Source of the DNA: Daphnia pulex
Lineage: Eukaryota > Arthropoda > Branchiopoda > Diplostraca > Daphniidae
Length of the DNA: 64,000 nucleotides
Assembly: GCF_021134715.1 (NCBI RefSeq)
Contig: NC_060028.1
Span: forward strand, 8,469,482-8,533,481
Reading direction: 5' to 3'
The position numbers and the translations under genes are program-made. Shown here one piece after another: positions 36,019 to 46,026 of this stretch (position 1 is its first letter; the number at the start of each line of letters is the position of its first letter). The notes under the pieces are model-generated. The model searched no databases, was not told the origin of the DNA, and saw only the letters and a list, made by a program, of their open reading frames with translations.

Positions 36019-37087
36019 ATGGGTTTAATCAGTTGGCTGAAGGGTCTTGAATTATGGGCCAAAATTCTCTTGGGCGTGCTCGCAGTCGGCATTGTCGTTA
36101 CGGTAATAATTTTAGATAATTACTTAAAAATTTTTTTAAAAATTTAATTATTATAATTAATAATAATTATTTTACTTTTATATTTTATCTTAGGTAATTA
36201 CTGTGCCGATTGTCGTAACATCTAACAATACAACTACTGCCACAGAATCGACCACAATTACTACAACTCCGATCACAACAGTATCTACTGTAACATCTAC
36301 TGATGTAACCGACACAACCGAGGAGCCAGCCACATCTACACCAACAACCACAACTACACCAGCAACCACAACTACACTAACAACCACAACTACACCAACA
36401 ACCACAACTACACCAACAACCACAACTACACCAACAACCACAACTACACCAACAACTACAACTACAACAACATCCACAACTACACCAACCACCATCACTA
36501 CACCGACTGACGCGACTGACGCAACCGACGCATCGACCGACGCATCGACCGACGCACCGACCGACGCTCCAACCGATGCACCAACCGATGCACCGACCGA
36601 CGCTCCAACCGATGCACCGACCGACGCTCCAACCGATGCACCAACCGATGCACCGACCGATGCACCAACCGACGCTCCAACCGATGCACCAACCGATGCA
36701 CCAACCGACGCTCCAACCGATGCACCGACCGACGCTCCAACCGATGCACCGACCGACGCTCCAACCGATGCACCGACCGACGCTCCAACCGATGCACCAA
36801 CCGATGCACCGACCGATGCACCAACCGACGCTCCAACCGATGCACCGACCGACGCTCCAACCGATGCACCGACCGACGCTCCAACCGATGCACCAACCGA
36901 CGCTCCAACCGACGCTCCAACCGATGCACCGACCGACGCTCCAACCGATGCACCGACCGACGCTCCAACCGACGCAGATAACAGCAAAATATTGTGGAGA
37001 GCTCTAAGGACTGCCAAAAAGGAAAATAGTGCATTGGAAATACGTCCATCAGGCTTTCAACAAAAGGAGTTTGGACGTTCGAGATAA
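36019..37087 (+). CDS. Mucin-like membrane-anchored protein 2 with 35 DAPT repeats
   Basis: Uncharacterised. Exons 36019-36102 and 36194-37087, intron 91 bp, 325 residues. Layout: amphipathic start (MGLISWLKGLELW), one hydrophobic span (ILLGVLAVGIVVTVITVPIV, residues about 17-36), a Thr-rich region with several Thr5-Pro units, then 35 uninterrupted Asp-Ala-Pro-Thr units (nucleotides 36551-36970), and a basic C-terminus starting ADNSKILWRALRTAKK. With no other domain, it is probably a membrane-anchored, O-glycosylated, acidic stalk; orientation is an inference (short N-terminus inside, stalk outside). The D/A/P/T frame is the true one because differences between repeat units fall only at its third codon positions. 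Paralogue of the gene at 31933-32373. Might function as a surface or gut mucin, but nothing proves this. Confidence 0.75.
36345..36480 (+). repeat. 18-bp coding repeat (Thr5-Pro units)
   Basis: Consecutive ACAACTACACCAACAACC-type units inside exon 2 of mucin-like gene 2, encoding Thr-rich blocks with one Pro each; flanking copies have Ala, Leu or Ser substitutions. Confidence 0.75.
36551..36970 (+). repeat. 12-bp coding minisatellite, 35 units
   Basis: Perfectly phased 12-bp units of form GAY GCW CCR ACC. Three main variants: GACGCTCCAACC, GATGCACCAACC and GATGCACCGACC. All encode Asp-Ala-Pro-Thr. An eight-unit pattern recurs 13 units (156 bp) later, indicating block duplication. Confidence 0.95.
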
Positions 37088-38744
37088 ATTCTGGCGCCAA
37101 CCAATTGGTACATAGTAAATAGGAACGTTTGTGAAATAATAAGTTTGATTTTACCAGATTTGACAAACAAAGCTGGTGTCAACTCATTTTGTTAGCATTT
37201 ATCATTTTTCTTGTCCATTTAGTTGATTGGGGTTTAAACGATAAATATACGTCTCTGTCTCATTTCATTTTTGCCAGCTTAATATGATTAAATAAAAGTT
37301 TTAAAAAAGTAATCCCACATTATCATTTAAACAACAAAATCTGAAAAACTTTAATTGATAAACAGATCAATAATTTCAGGTGTCAACAATCCATACCAGG
37401 GTAGTCAAGGATTCCTTCCTTCTTCACCATATCCTCATTGCTCAGCATCATCATTGACAACTTCAATCACACCTTTTTCTAGCTGAATATCAGCCATCAC
37501 CAGCATGATAGATAGAAATGCACAATGAAGCTCACACTTTGTGGAGTTCTCAAATTCTTCAATAGTCAAGCAAAGGGATCTCCTCCGTGGGTCAGTGAAC
37601 ATCAACTAATAAAATCTATCACATTAATGCAGGCAAATTTATCAAAACACAAAACAAAATTACTTTAATTGCCTTGGGACGAGACGTAAAGCCAGCTGCC
37701 AGCCCGTACAGGTAACAATAGACGACATTTCGGCAAAATGGACAGCAGTTTCAGCCCACACGATCAGATTATTTGGTCGAAGGGGAAATTTAAAGTAACA
37801 TTTAGTAAATTTAAGAAATTCCTAGAATTACCTATTACCTGTGCTATTACTTATGGCTGCAAATAGGAAATACTGCAACTGCAAGACACCGTAAATCCCG
37901 AATGAATTTAAATACATTTTCATTAAGTGCCCATGAAGGCATGAACTATAAGCTAAAGCGGGGTAACGATGGCAATCAAACGCCAAGATTTTTAATGTAC
38001 CTGGCTACCATTTCACCATCTAGTGGCCGAAAAATAAACTAAATTCTCTGCCCGACGCAGAATCAGCATCGGCGCACTTTTTTTTGTAAGGCTCATCGTT
38101 CCAAGATTAAGTCTTCTAGAGGCAATTTTACTCATTTGGTTGACAAATAAAATTTGCCGTTTTAATTGTACTAAGGGTGATACGAAAGTTACTGAATTAA
38201 GTTAGCCTGCATCGACATCCCTCAACGCCTCAAGAAACTTACACGAAATTATGTGGCAAATTCGTCGTCGGCGCATTTTTAGTTAAAATATCTACATTTA
38301 TTTGAAATTATGTATACATATTTCGGAATAACACCTTTACATTACAAACGCTCCAAGCAAGCCGTTCGCGCAAGAATATATATTTTTTTAAATAATTTTA
38401 AGTTATCCAAAAATGAGATGCACTTACGAAAAATCAAGATTTAACCTCGAAATTGTGATGTAGAACTTTTTACTAAGGATTTTATAAATTATATTATTAT
38501 ACCTAACACATTTTTCAATCTACCAATTAATTTTAATTTGAAATATTACGATTAAGAACAAATGTTATGATTGTTCTGAAACTAGGCTAACAGCAAATAA
38601 ATTGTGGTTTTGATTTTTCAAAAATGCAATTGAGCAATAATTATTTGTAATGAAACCATGTCAAATTAAGTAACATAATTTGTATTTCATACATTGTTTG
38701 CTTTTTTGGAAATACAACTTGCCATTTTTTCTTGGCAGATTATT
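37088..38744. other. Intergenic region between mucin-like gene 2 and SSR3
   Basis: A/T-rich. It contains the poly(A) signal at 37291-37296 and an isolated minus-strand open stretch at 37435-37605 that ends at a stop codon, has a TTATTAG acceptor, but cannot be joined to an open upstream exon. Nothing else supported. Confidence 0.5.
37291..37296 (+). terminator. Polyadenylation signal of mucin-like gene 2
   Basis: AATAAA about 200 bp after the stop codon. Confidence 0.55.
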
Positions 38745-39559
38745 TTACTTGGTACCAGTGGAAAGCAGGGCAATAAGACCACTTGAGAGGCCTACAGACA
38801 GGATGTAGTTGCTGTAAAAAAAATACATTAATTAGAAATGGAAATATAAAATTCATGTTGGAAATATTTCTACTTACAAAGAAGGTGAAAAAGATTTCAG
38901 GATGAAGAAGCTTAATCCAATCACAACTGCAAGGAAAACAGCGTTGTTGTAGAAAATAGAGAAAGTTGTGGCTTCATAGTCAGAAACTTCATTCTTTTTC
39001 CACAAAACCCTACACAATATCAGTGAAAGTTAGTGATGAAATATATATGTTAACACTTAGTTATTACCTTTCATCCTTTTCTTTCTTGTTCATCTTCTTA
39101 TCTTCAGAAATCATTTTTGAGATTTCACGACTAATGGCATCCTCCCTCTTCACAGCAACCTATTTACATTCAACATTACATAAAATTCAGCACAGGGAAA
39201 CGGTAAAACAAAATACCTTGTGTTTCAAGACAAACTTGGTCTTCTTGTAAGCAAAGGAAACCAAATAGGTGCTCAGACAGGTGATGATGAGAAAAAGTGG
39301 GGAGGAAGTCAGCAGGTCCATAAAATGAATTCTCCAGAACAACCCTGCAATTTTGTACAGAATTAGGCACAATAAATAATTTGGTAGAAGGAAATAGACA
39401 CAAGATAATTTTGGTTAGGTTTAACTCACAAATTGGAATAGCAGAAACGATGAATGCATTGCCGTAAAACAAGGCGTTAGATTTTGTTGAAACGTTTCGG
39501 CTGAAATCTTGTAAAAGAATTTCTTCTTCTTTGGAGAGAGCTTTTTGCTTTTGAGTCAT
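38745..39559 (-). CDS. SSR3: SSR3: translocon-associated protein subunit gamma (TRAP-gamma)
   Basis: Four-span ER membrane subunit of the TRAP complex, which assists protein translocation at the Sec61 channel. Exons: 39430-39559, 39217-39344, 39068-39159, 38878-39009, 38745-38811; phases agree; 182 residues (human 185). Start chosen at [19 protein letters not shown] because family members begin shortly before the LLQDFSRN motif. Conserved blocks: [46 protein letters not shown], the cytoplasmic [32 protein letters not shown], and the C-terminal [13 protein letters not shown]. Introns are 58-85 bp. Divergent from the aldo-keto reductase gene with about 320 bp between start codons. Confidence 0.96.
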
Positions 39560-39878
39560 TTTCACTGCGCTGTAATTTCCAAAGTCTAGAAGCAAAAAAA
39601 TATATTAACCGTATGACAGCAAGAAGAATCTGTCGGCAGTTTAAAGCATACCCTGAAGAGGCCGAAAAACGAGTGACAACTAAGCTGAAAATCGCGCCAC
39701 CTTTCAGCTGAGGCTTAAACTAATCTTGACGTGTAGATATTCTCAGGTTGGCCAACACACATTGAATTTCTGTTTATCCCTAAATACAATTTCCACTTGT
39801 TGTTTTGTTTTGCTTTTGAAACTCGCTTTTTGTTCAAGTGTTGTAAACAAACATCGCGCGATTTATTATTATGCAGGC
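39560..39878. promoter_or_regulatory. Bidirectional promoter region SSR3 / aldo-keto reductase
   Basis: The two start codons are divergent and separated by only 319 bp, so this interval must contain both promoters and both 5' UTRs. No TATA box is obvious. A pyrimidine run and AG near 39593 suggests an SSR3 5' UTR exon boundary. Confidence 0.6.
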
Positions 39879-41139
39879 ATGGCTGTCACTTTAAGAAACG
39901 GAATTTGCATGCCGTTAATTGGATGTAAAAAAATTTCATTGTTGAGACATAACTGCTGTCCTTCGTCTAAAAATCTTTTACATTTTTTACAAGCTTTTTT
40001 TTACCAAATAACGATAATTTTCCTATGTTATTTAGTTGGTACGTTCAGAATCAAAGGACGGGAAACCATTTTAAATTGCCTTGAAGTTGCTTTGAAAGCG
40101 GGATACAGATTAATAGGTGCTGTTTTTAGACATATTCTTTAAGTATTTAATAACTTTGATAGATACACACTATTACGCAGATTCAGCTGTAATTTATCAC
40201 AATGAAGAAGATATTGGATCAGCATTAGAAGAGCTTTTACCAAAATGCAATTTATTAAGAACTGATCTCTTTCTAACATCTAAGCTTTGTAAGATTGTAT
40301 GAATTCTTCTACTATATTGTTTTATTAACATTGTTTTTATCAACTTAGCTCCTCGAAATCAAGGATACCAGCCATGTATTGAATCAGTTAAAAAGTCCCT
40401 AGGATTTCTGAAGACTGACTACTTGGACTTGTATTTGATTCACTGGCCTGGGACTGGAGGAAAGAAAGTAGATAATGTTGTTAACATCCAAATGAGACAA
40501 GAGAGCTGGCGAGCACTGGAGGACTGTTATGACAAAGGACTTATTAAGGCTATTGGGGTATCGAACTATTGTTTGAAACATCTAGAAGAGATGAAATCAT
40601 ATGCTCGAACATTACCACATGTCTTGCAGGTAACACTTAATAATAGACAAAACTATTTAGAACTTGGCCTTTCTTCTAGCTCAGTTATTTACTGCTGTCT
40701 TAAAAAATGTGGAATAGGTTGAACACCATCCTCACTATGTCCAATCTGAACTTGTGGAATATTGTATTCAGCACAAAATTCATTATCAGGCCTACTCATC
40801 TCTGGGGACTACAATTGAAGGCAAATGCAATCCACTGTTAAATGATGAAGTGGTGCAAGATGTTGCCAAAATTTATAAGAAATCACCTGCTCAGATACTC
40901 TTAAGATGGGCAACTCAGCAAGGAATAGGTAATATTTCATATAATAATAACAATTTTCTCTCAAATTTACTTCATATGTGCCTCCTTTTGTTTTAGGTGT
41001 TTTACCTAAATCACTTGACCCCATCCACATCAAAGAAAACCTGGAGCTGGACTTTGTCATGGACGATAAGGATATTAGCAGATTGAATGCCTTAGATACA
41101 CGATGCAAATACGCTTGGGACCCAAGCATCGTTATCTAA
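39879..41139 (+). CDS. Aldo-keto reductase family protein
   Basis: NADPH-dependent carbonyl reductase fold (TIM barrel), probably cytosolic; substrate not predictable. Exons: 39879-39924, 40036-40116, 40181-40288, 40349-40629, 40718-40928, 40997-41139, all in phase, 289 residues, short for animal AKRs. Catalytic tetrad visible: Asp in LIDSAVIYHNE, Tyr in the same motif, Lys in FLTSKL, His in YLIHWPG. Other family motifs: MPLIGFGTFRI at the start, GLIKAIGVSNY, QVEHHPHYVQ, AYSSLG, PAQILLRWATQQGIGVLPKS (cofactor site). The C-terminal loops that set substrate choice are short, like the bacterial-type glyoxal reductase branch of the family. Acceptor at 40181 was chosen over 40163 because it restores the consensus around Asp and Tyr. 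Confidence 0.93.
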
Positions 41140-41306
41140 TATTCTTATACTATTTTCTATGATTTGCTGTATTTGTCATTTGGGAATAGAACACGGAAAT
41201 TTACGACGTTTAAACAACAAGTGTAGAAGAATTTCTTTCCTTTTTTCTATTGTTAGTATTTTTCGGGGGATTGAGAGCGACTAGAGCCCGTAGAGTCGAT
41301 GTCGTG

Positions 41307-41502
41307 ATGCGGAGACTTGGATCTCTGTCGACGGTGGTTCGATCCGGGTGGTTTCAGAGTCAGTTTAGTATCCCAGTTGCGAAAACTATTGGACATTTCA
41401 ACAGGTATAGTGTGTTAATAGAACGGGTTCCGTTATTTTATGCAATATTCATTACCGAAGTCTAGCGGTCGACGGATCATCAAAGACTCCCTGCAAAAGT
41501 AG
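41307..41502 (+). CDS. Candidate 44-residue protein with mitochondrial-type presequence
   Basis: Two-exon model: 41307-41404 and 41466-41502 (intron 61 bp, donor AG|GTATAG). Translation starts MRRLGSLSTVVRSGWF and continues with a basic, hydroxylated, Arg-rich segment free of acidic residues, as in mitochondrial targeting peptides; it ends RRIIKDSLQK. The gene is convergent with the minus-strand gene at 41593-41862. An upstream in-frame start at 41250 would add 19 residues. No family recognised; exon 2 is short and could be fortuitous. Confidence 0.35.
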
Positions 41503-41592
41503 ACCTAATGGCCAGCTAATCCACGAAGACCTTAAACGATGGAGTTAAAAAATGAGTCAGGAACGATTGTATAGCCTCAATGCTGACTGGAC

Positions 41593-41862
41593 TTACGGCG
41601 CATCTTTTTTATCTATGGTTTCTTCACTTGTTAACTCGTCATCAGCTTCAGAGAAGTTGGAGGACTTCGCCACGATTTTCGGATTGTAAATTTTGGGATC
41701 GCTAACCATGCGGACGAAGAAGGAACGCTTGTACTCCAAGTCGTTTCCTTCACTTCTGCGCAATTCCCTTCTTCTAGCAGCTGCGGCCAATCTTGGATTT
41801 CCTGAAATCTAGATGAAGGACAAGCAGATACTTACACCCCAAAGTCCAAAGCTCACTGCCAT
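41593..41862 (-). CDS. Conserved-looking 80-residue protein, unknown function
   Basis: Exons 41836-41862 and 41593-41808, intron 27 bp as drawn between strong GTAAGT donor and CATCTAG acceptor, which is unusually short, so the acceptor choice or the model may need revision. Translation: MAVSFGLWG then ISGNPRLAAAARRREL, a basic middle, SFFVRMVSDPKIYNPKI, and an acidic C-terminus ending IDKKDAP. The stop codon overlaps a GTAAGT donor-like site, so the protein could continue in another exon. No signal peptide or membrane span. I do not recognise the family. Confidence 0.5.
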
Positions 41863-42607
41863 GAACTACAGTGACTGGAAACTTGCATGGGAGAAATGTC
41901 AAAGATTTACTTAAGATTTACTTCTTGATTGAAATATGCTCTACGTGGTGATGGTGCAAAACTGAAACAGGGATGAGTGTGTGGGTAAATAAACTAAAAA
42001 CAACGTTCTTTTTTTTTAAATGTTCATTGAATTTTTCAAGGAATAGAACCAGGACTGAAACCAAAAAAAAAAACACAAAAGAAAATCAAGGGAAAGAAGC
42101 AAAAGAAAAAAAAAAACAGTAAAATGTACACACAAAACGGAAAAAAAAGTAGGCCGGAATCAAGAGAGAAAAATGAAATAAATTGATGTGGCGGTGGGGT
42201 AAACGTAAAGAAAAAGAGCAGAAAAACTATTTAAAAAAAAATAACAATACTTTGTCCGACCCGATTTTCCCCCATAATTTAAAATGTTAACCGCGCATCA
42301 TATCGATTACAGTATGAAATATATACTGGAAAATTGCGCAATGTTACATAGAAATATCTGATTTCGTTCCATCTCGTCAATCCATTCAATACAGTCTCGG
42401 TGTACCGCACCGAAACATCTGCAAAAGCCTTTCTCTTGCACATCCAATGGTTTCGTGACGGTACACATATTTAATAGTTGAGATAAATATTAGTTCTGCT
42501 TCTGTTTTGTTGTTGTTTCTTTCCACGAAAACTTAATTGAAAGAAAAGCCTTATATACTGTGAATAGTTGAGATATTGCTATTGAGAAATTGTTCTTATT
42601 AATGTGT
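41863..42607. other. Spacer and 3' UTR region of the decarboxylase gene
   Basis: A-rich non-coding sequence with several poly-A tracts; presumably includes the decarboxylase 3' UTR on the minus strand. No exon seen. Confidence 0.5.
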
Positions 42608-45600
42608 TCATGGGTTCATGCTCTCGTCTTGAGCGGTGTTGACCATGCCGACGAATTCGATCGTGTCGGTGAAACTGAACTGACGCTTGCTCAGTCTCTT
42701 GGCAAGGCTCGGTCTCTGCTTGGGCTTGTTAGCCGTCTCTTGATCGCCGGATTCCGGAAGGTTGTTGGTTCCAACTTCTCCGATAGCGGCAAGGCTCTGC
42801 TGCCTTCCGATAGAGGCAAGGCTGTGCTGCCTTCCAATATTGCCCAAACTGCCTTGCCTTCCAATGCTGGCCATGCTGTTTTGCTTTTGGATTGGCAAGT
42901 GGACGCGTTCCATCAAGTCCATCAGCTCCGAAATTTCCACTTTGTGCGCGACTTGACCAACCTCCTCGTTGCTGTGTTCCAAGACATCCAGTGGAAGTCC
43001 GGATTTCTCCTTGACGATCTCGGCCTCCAGGAGCTCAGTGGCAAAGTCGGTGATGACATCCCACGCGTATTCAATGTCAGAATCCTTGGCATCCTGAGCG
43101 CAAACGCAGAAGCGAATGACAAATTTGCCGTGAACGGAAGCTGGCACCATGTGAAGTTTGCCGGAAGCGTTGATGTTCGACAGCAACTTTTTGTTCAGGT
43201 CGTTGTTATTGTTACCCTTGAGGCGGAAGCACACCAGTCCCATCTGATTCCGGGAAAATAATGGATTAGTTACCAGCCCATTCTATATAGGAGCTTAACT
43301 GATCATACCCGGACAATGTTGCTGACTTCGAAACGGTCATCCTCTTTAACCAGAGCTTCGAAACACTTGGCCAAGCGGCAGTGCTCACGGATGTAATTTT
43401 GCAAACCGGCCACACCAAAGTTGCGGATGACAAACCAAAGTTTGAGAGCGCGGAAGCGACGGCTCAACGGGATGCCCCAGTGCTGAAATAATTAAAAACA
43501 ATCCAAAAATGAAAAACCATCCAACAGCCGAATGATTTAAGAAAGGTGTGTTATTACTCTGTAATCAATAGCTTTGTCGGAGTGACTATGTTGCAAGTAA
43601 AGCGGATCGACGACCATGGCTTGGGTCAACTTAAAGCGATCTCGAACCCTATAAAACGAAAATCAATTAATTCCGGCCAAAACAGAAAGGGACTAATAAC
43701 ATCAACGGCAACTCACCACATGGTCGAGCAGTCAAAGTTGGTGAGCAACCACTTGTTGGGATTACAGTTGAACGACATGGCGTGCTCAATACCCTTCATC
43801 AGATATTGAAATTCCGGGCAGATCATTGCATTGCCGGCGTATGCGGCGTCAACGTGCAGCCAAGTTCCGGCTTCTTTAGCAATAGGGCCGATTTCAGCCA
43901 AGTTATCAAAGGAAACGCACGAAGTAGTTCCCAAAGTGGCCGACACAAAGAAGGGCACCAATCCCATAGCTCTATCCTCTTCCATGGCCTACAAATAAAA
44001 TAAACATTTGCACATGATGGATCTATAATGGCGTCAGTGACGTTCAAATTATACCTGAGCCAGAGTAGCCCCGCGAAGGCTCAAGTCTGCATCAGGGTCG
44101 AGGATGCGCAGCTTTGTGAAAGCAATCATGGCTGCTTTCTCTACGCAGGAATGAGCCTCCTTGGAACAGTAGGCGATCAACTTGGAGAGAAGGACGCCCT
44201 CCTCAACAAAAGGGTGCAGGGCTTTCAGTTCCTTGATCTTCTGAGCACGGGCGGCCAACAGGCAGACCAACACGCACTCGCTAGCCGATGACTGGATTAA
44301 ACATGAACAAAATGCATTATCTTCTTTTTTTCTTAAATTGCGCAAAAGTTATTACCTGCATTACGCCACCACCTTTGCTGTTCTCGGTGAAAGATAAGAA
44401 ATCAGCCGGAAGACTAATCATTTGGCCTGTTTTGAAAGATTTTCAAGGTTGAGTTGAATTCATCAGTCAAAAATTTGACATTGAAAAATGTAAAACCTAC
44501 CGAGCCAATCCAAGACGATCGTCTCCAGTTCCGTGCAGGCTGGGCTGGCAGCCTGAAATTTGCATTAAAATCCATTAAGTTTGGAAATTCTAATTCTAAT
44601 TCTATTTTCCTTATTTAGATAATAGAGCAGCAGAGACATCCTTGACCGCATAAAAAATTAAGCGATTCAATCGACATCATACCAAGGTGCTATTCTCGTG
44701 AAGAATCTCACGATGCAATGAAATGACGACAACATTGGGATAAGAAGGTACAGCAATTATACAGTAGACGAGTTGCTTTTGCGTTTTTTGTTGACGTCCT
44801 TGGCCAGTTCAATTCAAGGTAGACTGCGTTCCGACGCAGGTTACCTCGCCAGCAACATTCACGAAGGAAAAAGTCTAGCTTTGCTTTTATTTTCTATAAA
44901 GGTCTCATCTAACTGTGGCCGTGAGTCGAAAAAAACACGCACTAGTAGAGCCACCAAACGCTTTTCAAGTTGAGGGGGGCAGATACGAAAACGGAACGCC
45001 ATCAGGCTGGAAAGAGGCTAGGCATTCACACGTTTTTTTTTTTTTTGTTAACACATCGGATAGTTTGCTCCACTTTGCGGACTAGCTTACGAAAAAAAGC
45101 CTTGAAAAAATAAAAATTAACAACGGTGAAAACGTTTGAATGGGAGCAAAAGAATTTAAAAGGCGATTTCATTTCGCGTAGTGAGGTCGTAAAAGCTTCT
45201 CACTATTGCATCATTTTCCAACTGAAAGCGATTTTAATTTCATATTGCAATTTGGTTGGTTCCGTGAATATCGAGAGGCTGTGAAAAAGTGACGGGAATG
45301 AGGCTTGTGCGTATCGTTGGAAAGAAAGAGAAATAGTACTTATCGATTATAGTATGATCTACATAACGACACACATTGCGGTAATTTTGAATGTGAATGG
45401 CACTTACCCAGGAGAAACCAATTGCTCCAATGCCGTCAGAAAGCATGTCGCCTAGAATGGACGGGAACGAGTTGCCCGAGGGGAAGTAAGCGTGAAACCG
45501 CGGGTGCTGCCAGTGGGTCACCTGTTGGAAGACAATTTTGGCAATTTTTTTTTTGTTTTCAATTTTCGTTGCTGTGTTGATGTATAACTAGCGGCACTAG

Positions 45601-46026
45601 GACTAATAATGCCAATATGGCCAAAAAGAAATGAAGGGAAACGACAACAAAAAAACACGGAACGAAGTGAAAGTTTTTTCATTATTTGGTTTCGTTCAAT
45701 TTGTTGTTGTCGTTCCAGTTGCATCATCCGCGCAATAATGATGGCATGGACAATAATGAAATCTACACCAATAAAAGCTGAATAGGACAGTCGAAAAAGC
45801 ATATCAAAAAGAGAGTTTCACTTACACCGGGCATAATCTTGGTTTCCACGTCCGACATGATATCGGCCCAGCCTTCGCCGTCGTTGGGAGCTTTCTTCGG
45901 GATCAGGTCGCGCAGGTAACCTGGCTCGACGTCGGGAGTCACGCGCCTTTCTCCCACCGATTCCATATACTCGGCGATGTAATCGACCATCTCTCGGCCG
46001 CGTTGACGGAATTCCGTGCTGTCCAT
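42608..46026 (-). CDS. Tdc: Group II PLP amino-acid decarboxylase, probably tyrosine decarboxylase
   Basis: Cytosolic PLP enzyme making biogenic amines; if Tdc, tyrosine to tyramine, precursor of octopamine. Nine exons: 45826-46026, 45408-45521, 44501-44552, 44356-44426, 44055-44291, 43717-43988, 43558-43648, 43309-43482, 42608-43243; all phases fit, 615 residues. Visible: [51 protein letters not shown] (PLP-stacking His), [10 protein letters not shown] (PLP Asp), [12 protein letters not shown] (Schiff-base Lys), [13 protein letters not shown]. His in the SKEAH motif argues for decarboxylase rather than the Asn-bearing DHPAA synthase. Ser in PLSRRFR is seen in Tdc and Hdc; Ddc has Gly. FPSGNSFPS and NPNK favour Tdc; Hdc remains possible. 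The C-terminus carries tandem SIGRQxSL units. Intron 3 exceeds 850 bp. Confidence 0.93.
42775..42885 (-). repeat. 27-bp coding repeat in the decarboxylase tail
   Basis: About four units encoding SIGRQxSLA/G-N/A-type nonapeptides ([20 protein letters not shown] then two more). Each unit contains Arg-Gln-x-Ser, a basophilic kinase consensus. Confidence 0.85.

Noticed and set aside
36190..37166. Minus-strand frames of 222-275 codons over the DAPT array, and the second plus frame
   Set aside because: Explained by a 12-bp stop-free repeat; synonymous variation supports only the DAPT frame.
41330..41350. tRNA B-box-like sequence GGTTCGATCC
   Set aside because: No A box, no cloverleaf stems around it, and it lies in a candidate coding exon.
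42590..43261. 223-codon plus-strand frame opposite the decarboxylase last exon
   Set aside because: Shadow of the real minus-strand exon, which has family motifs and consistent phase.
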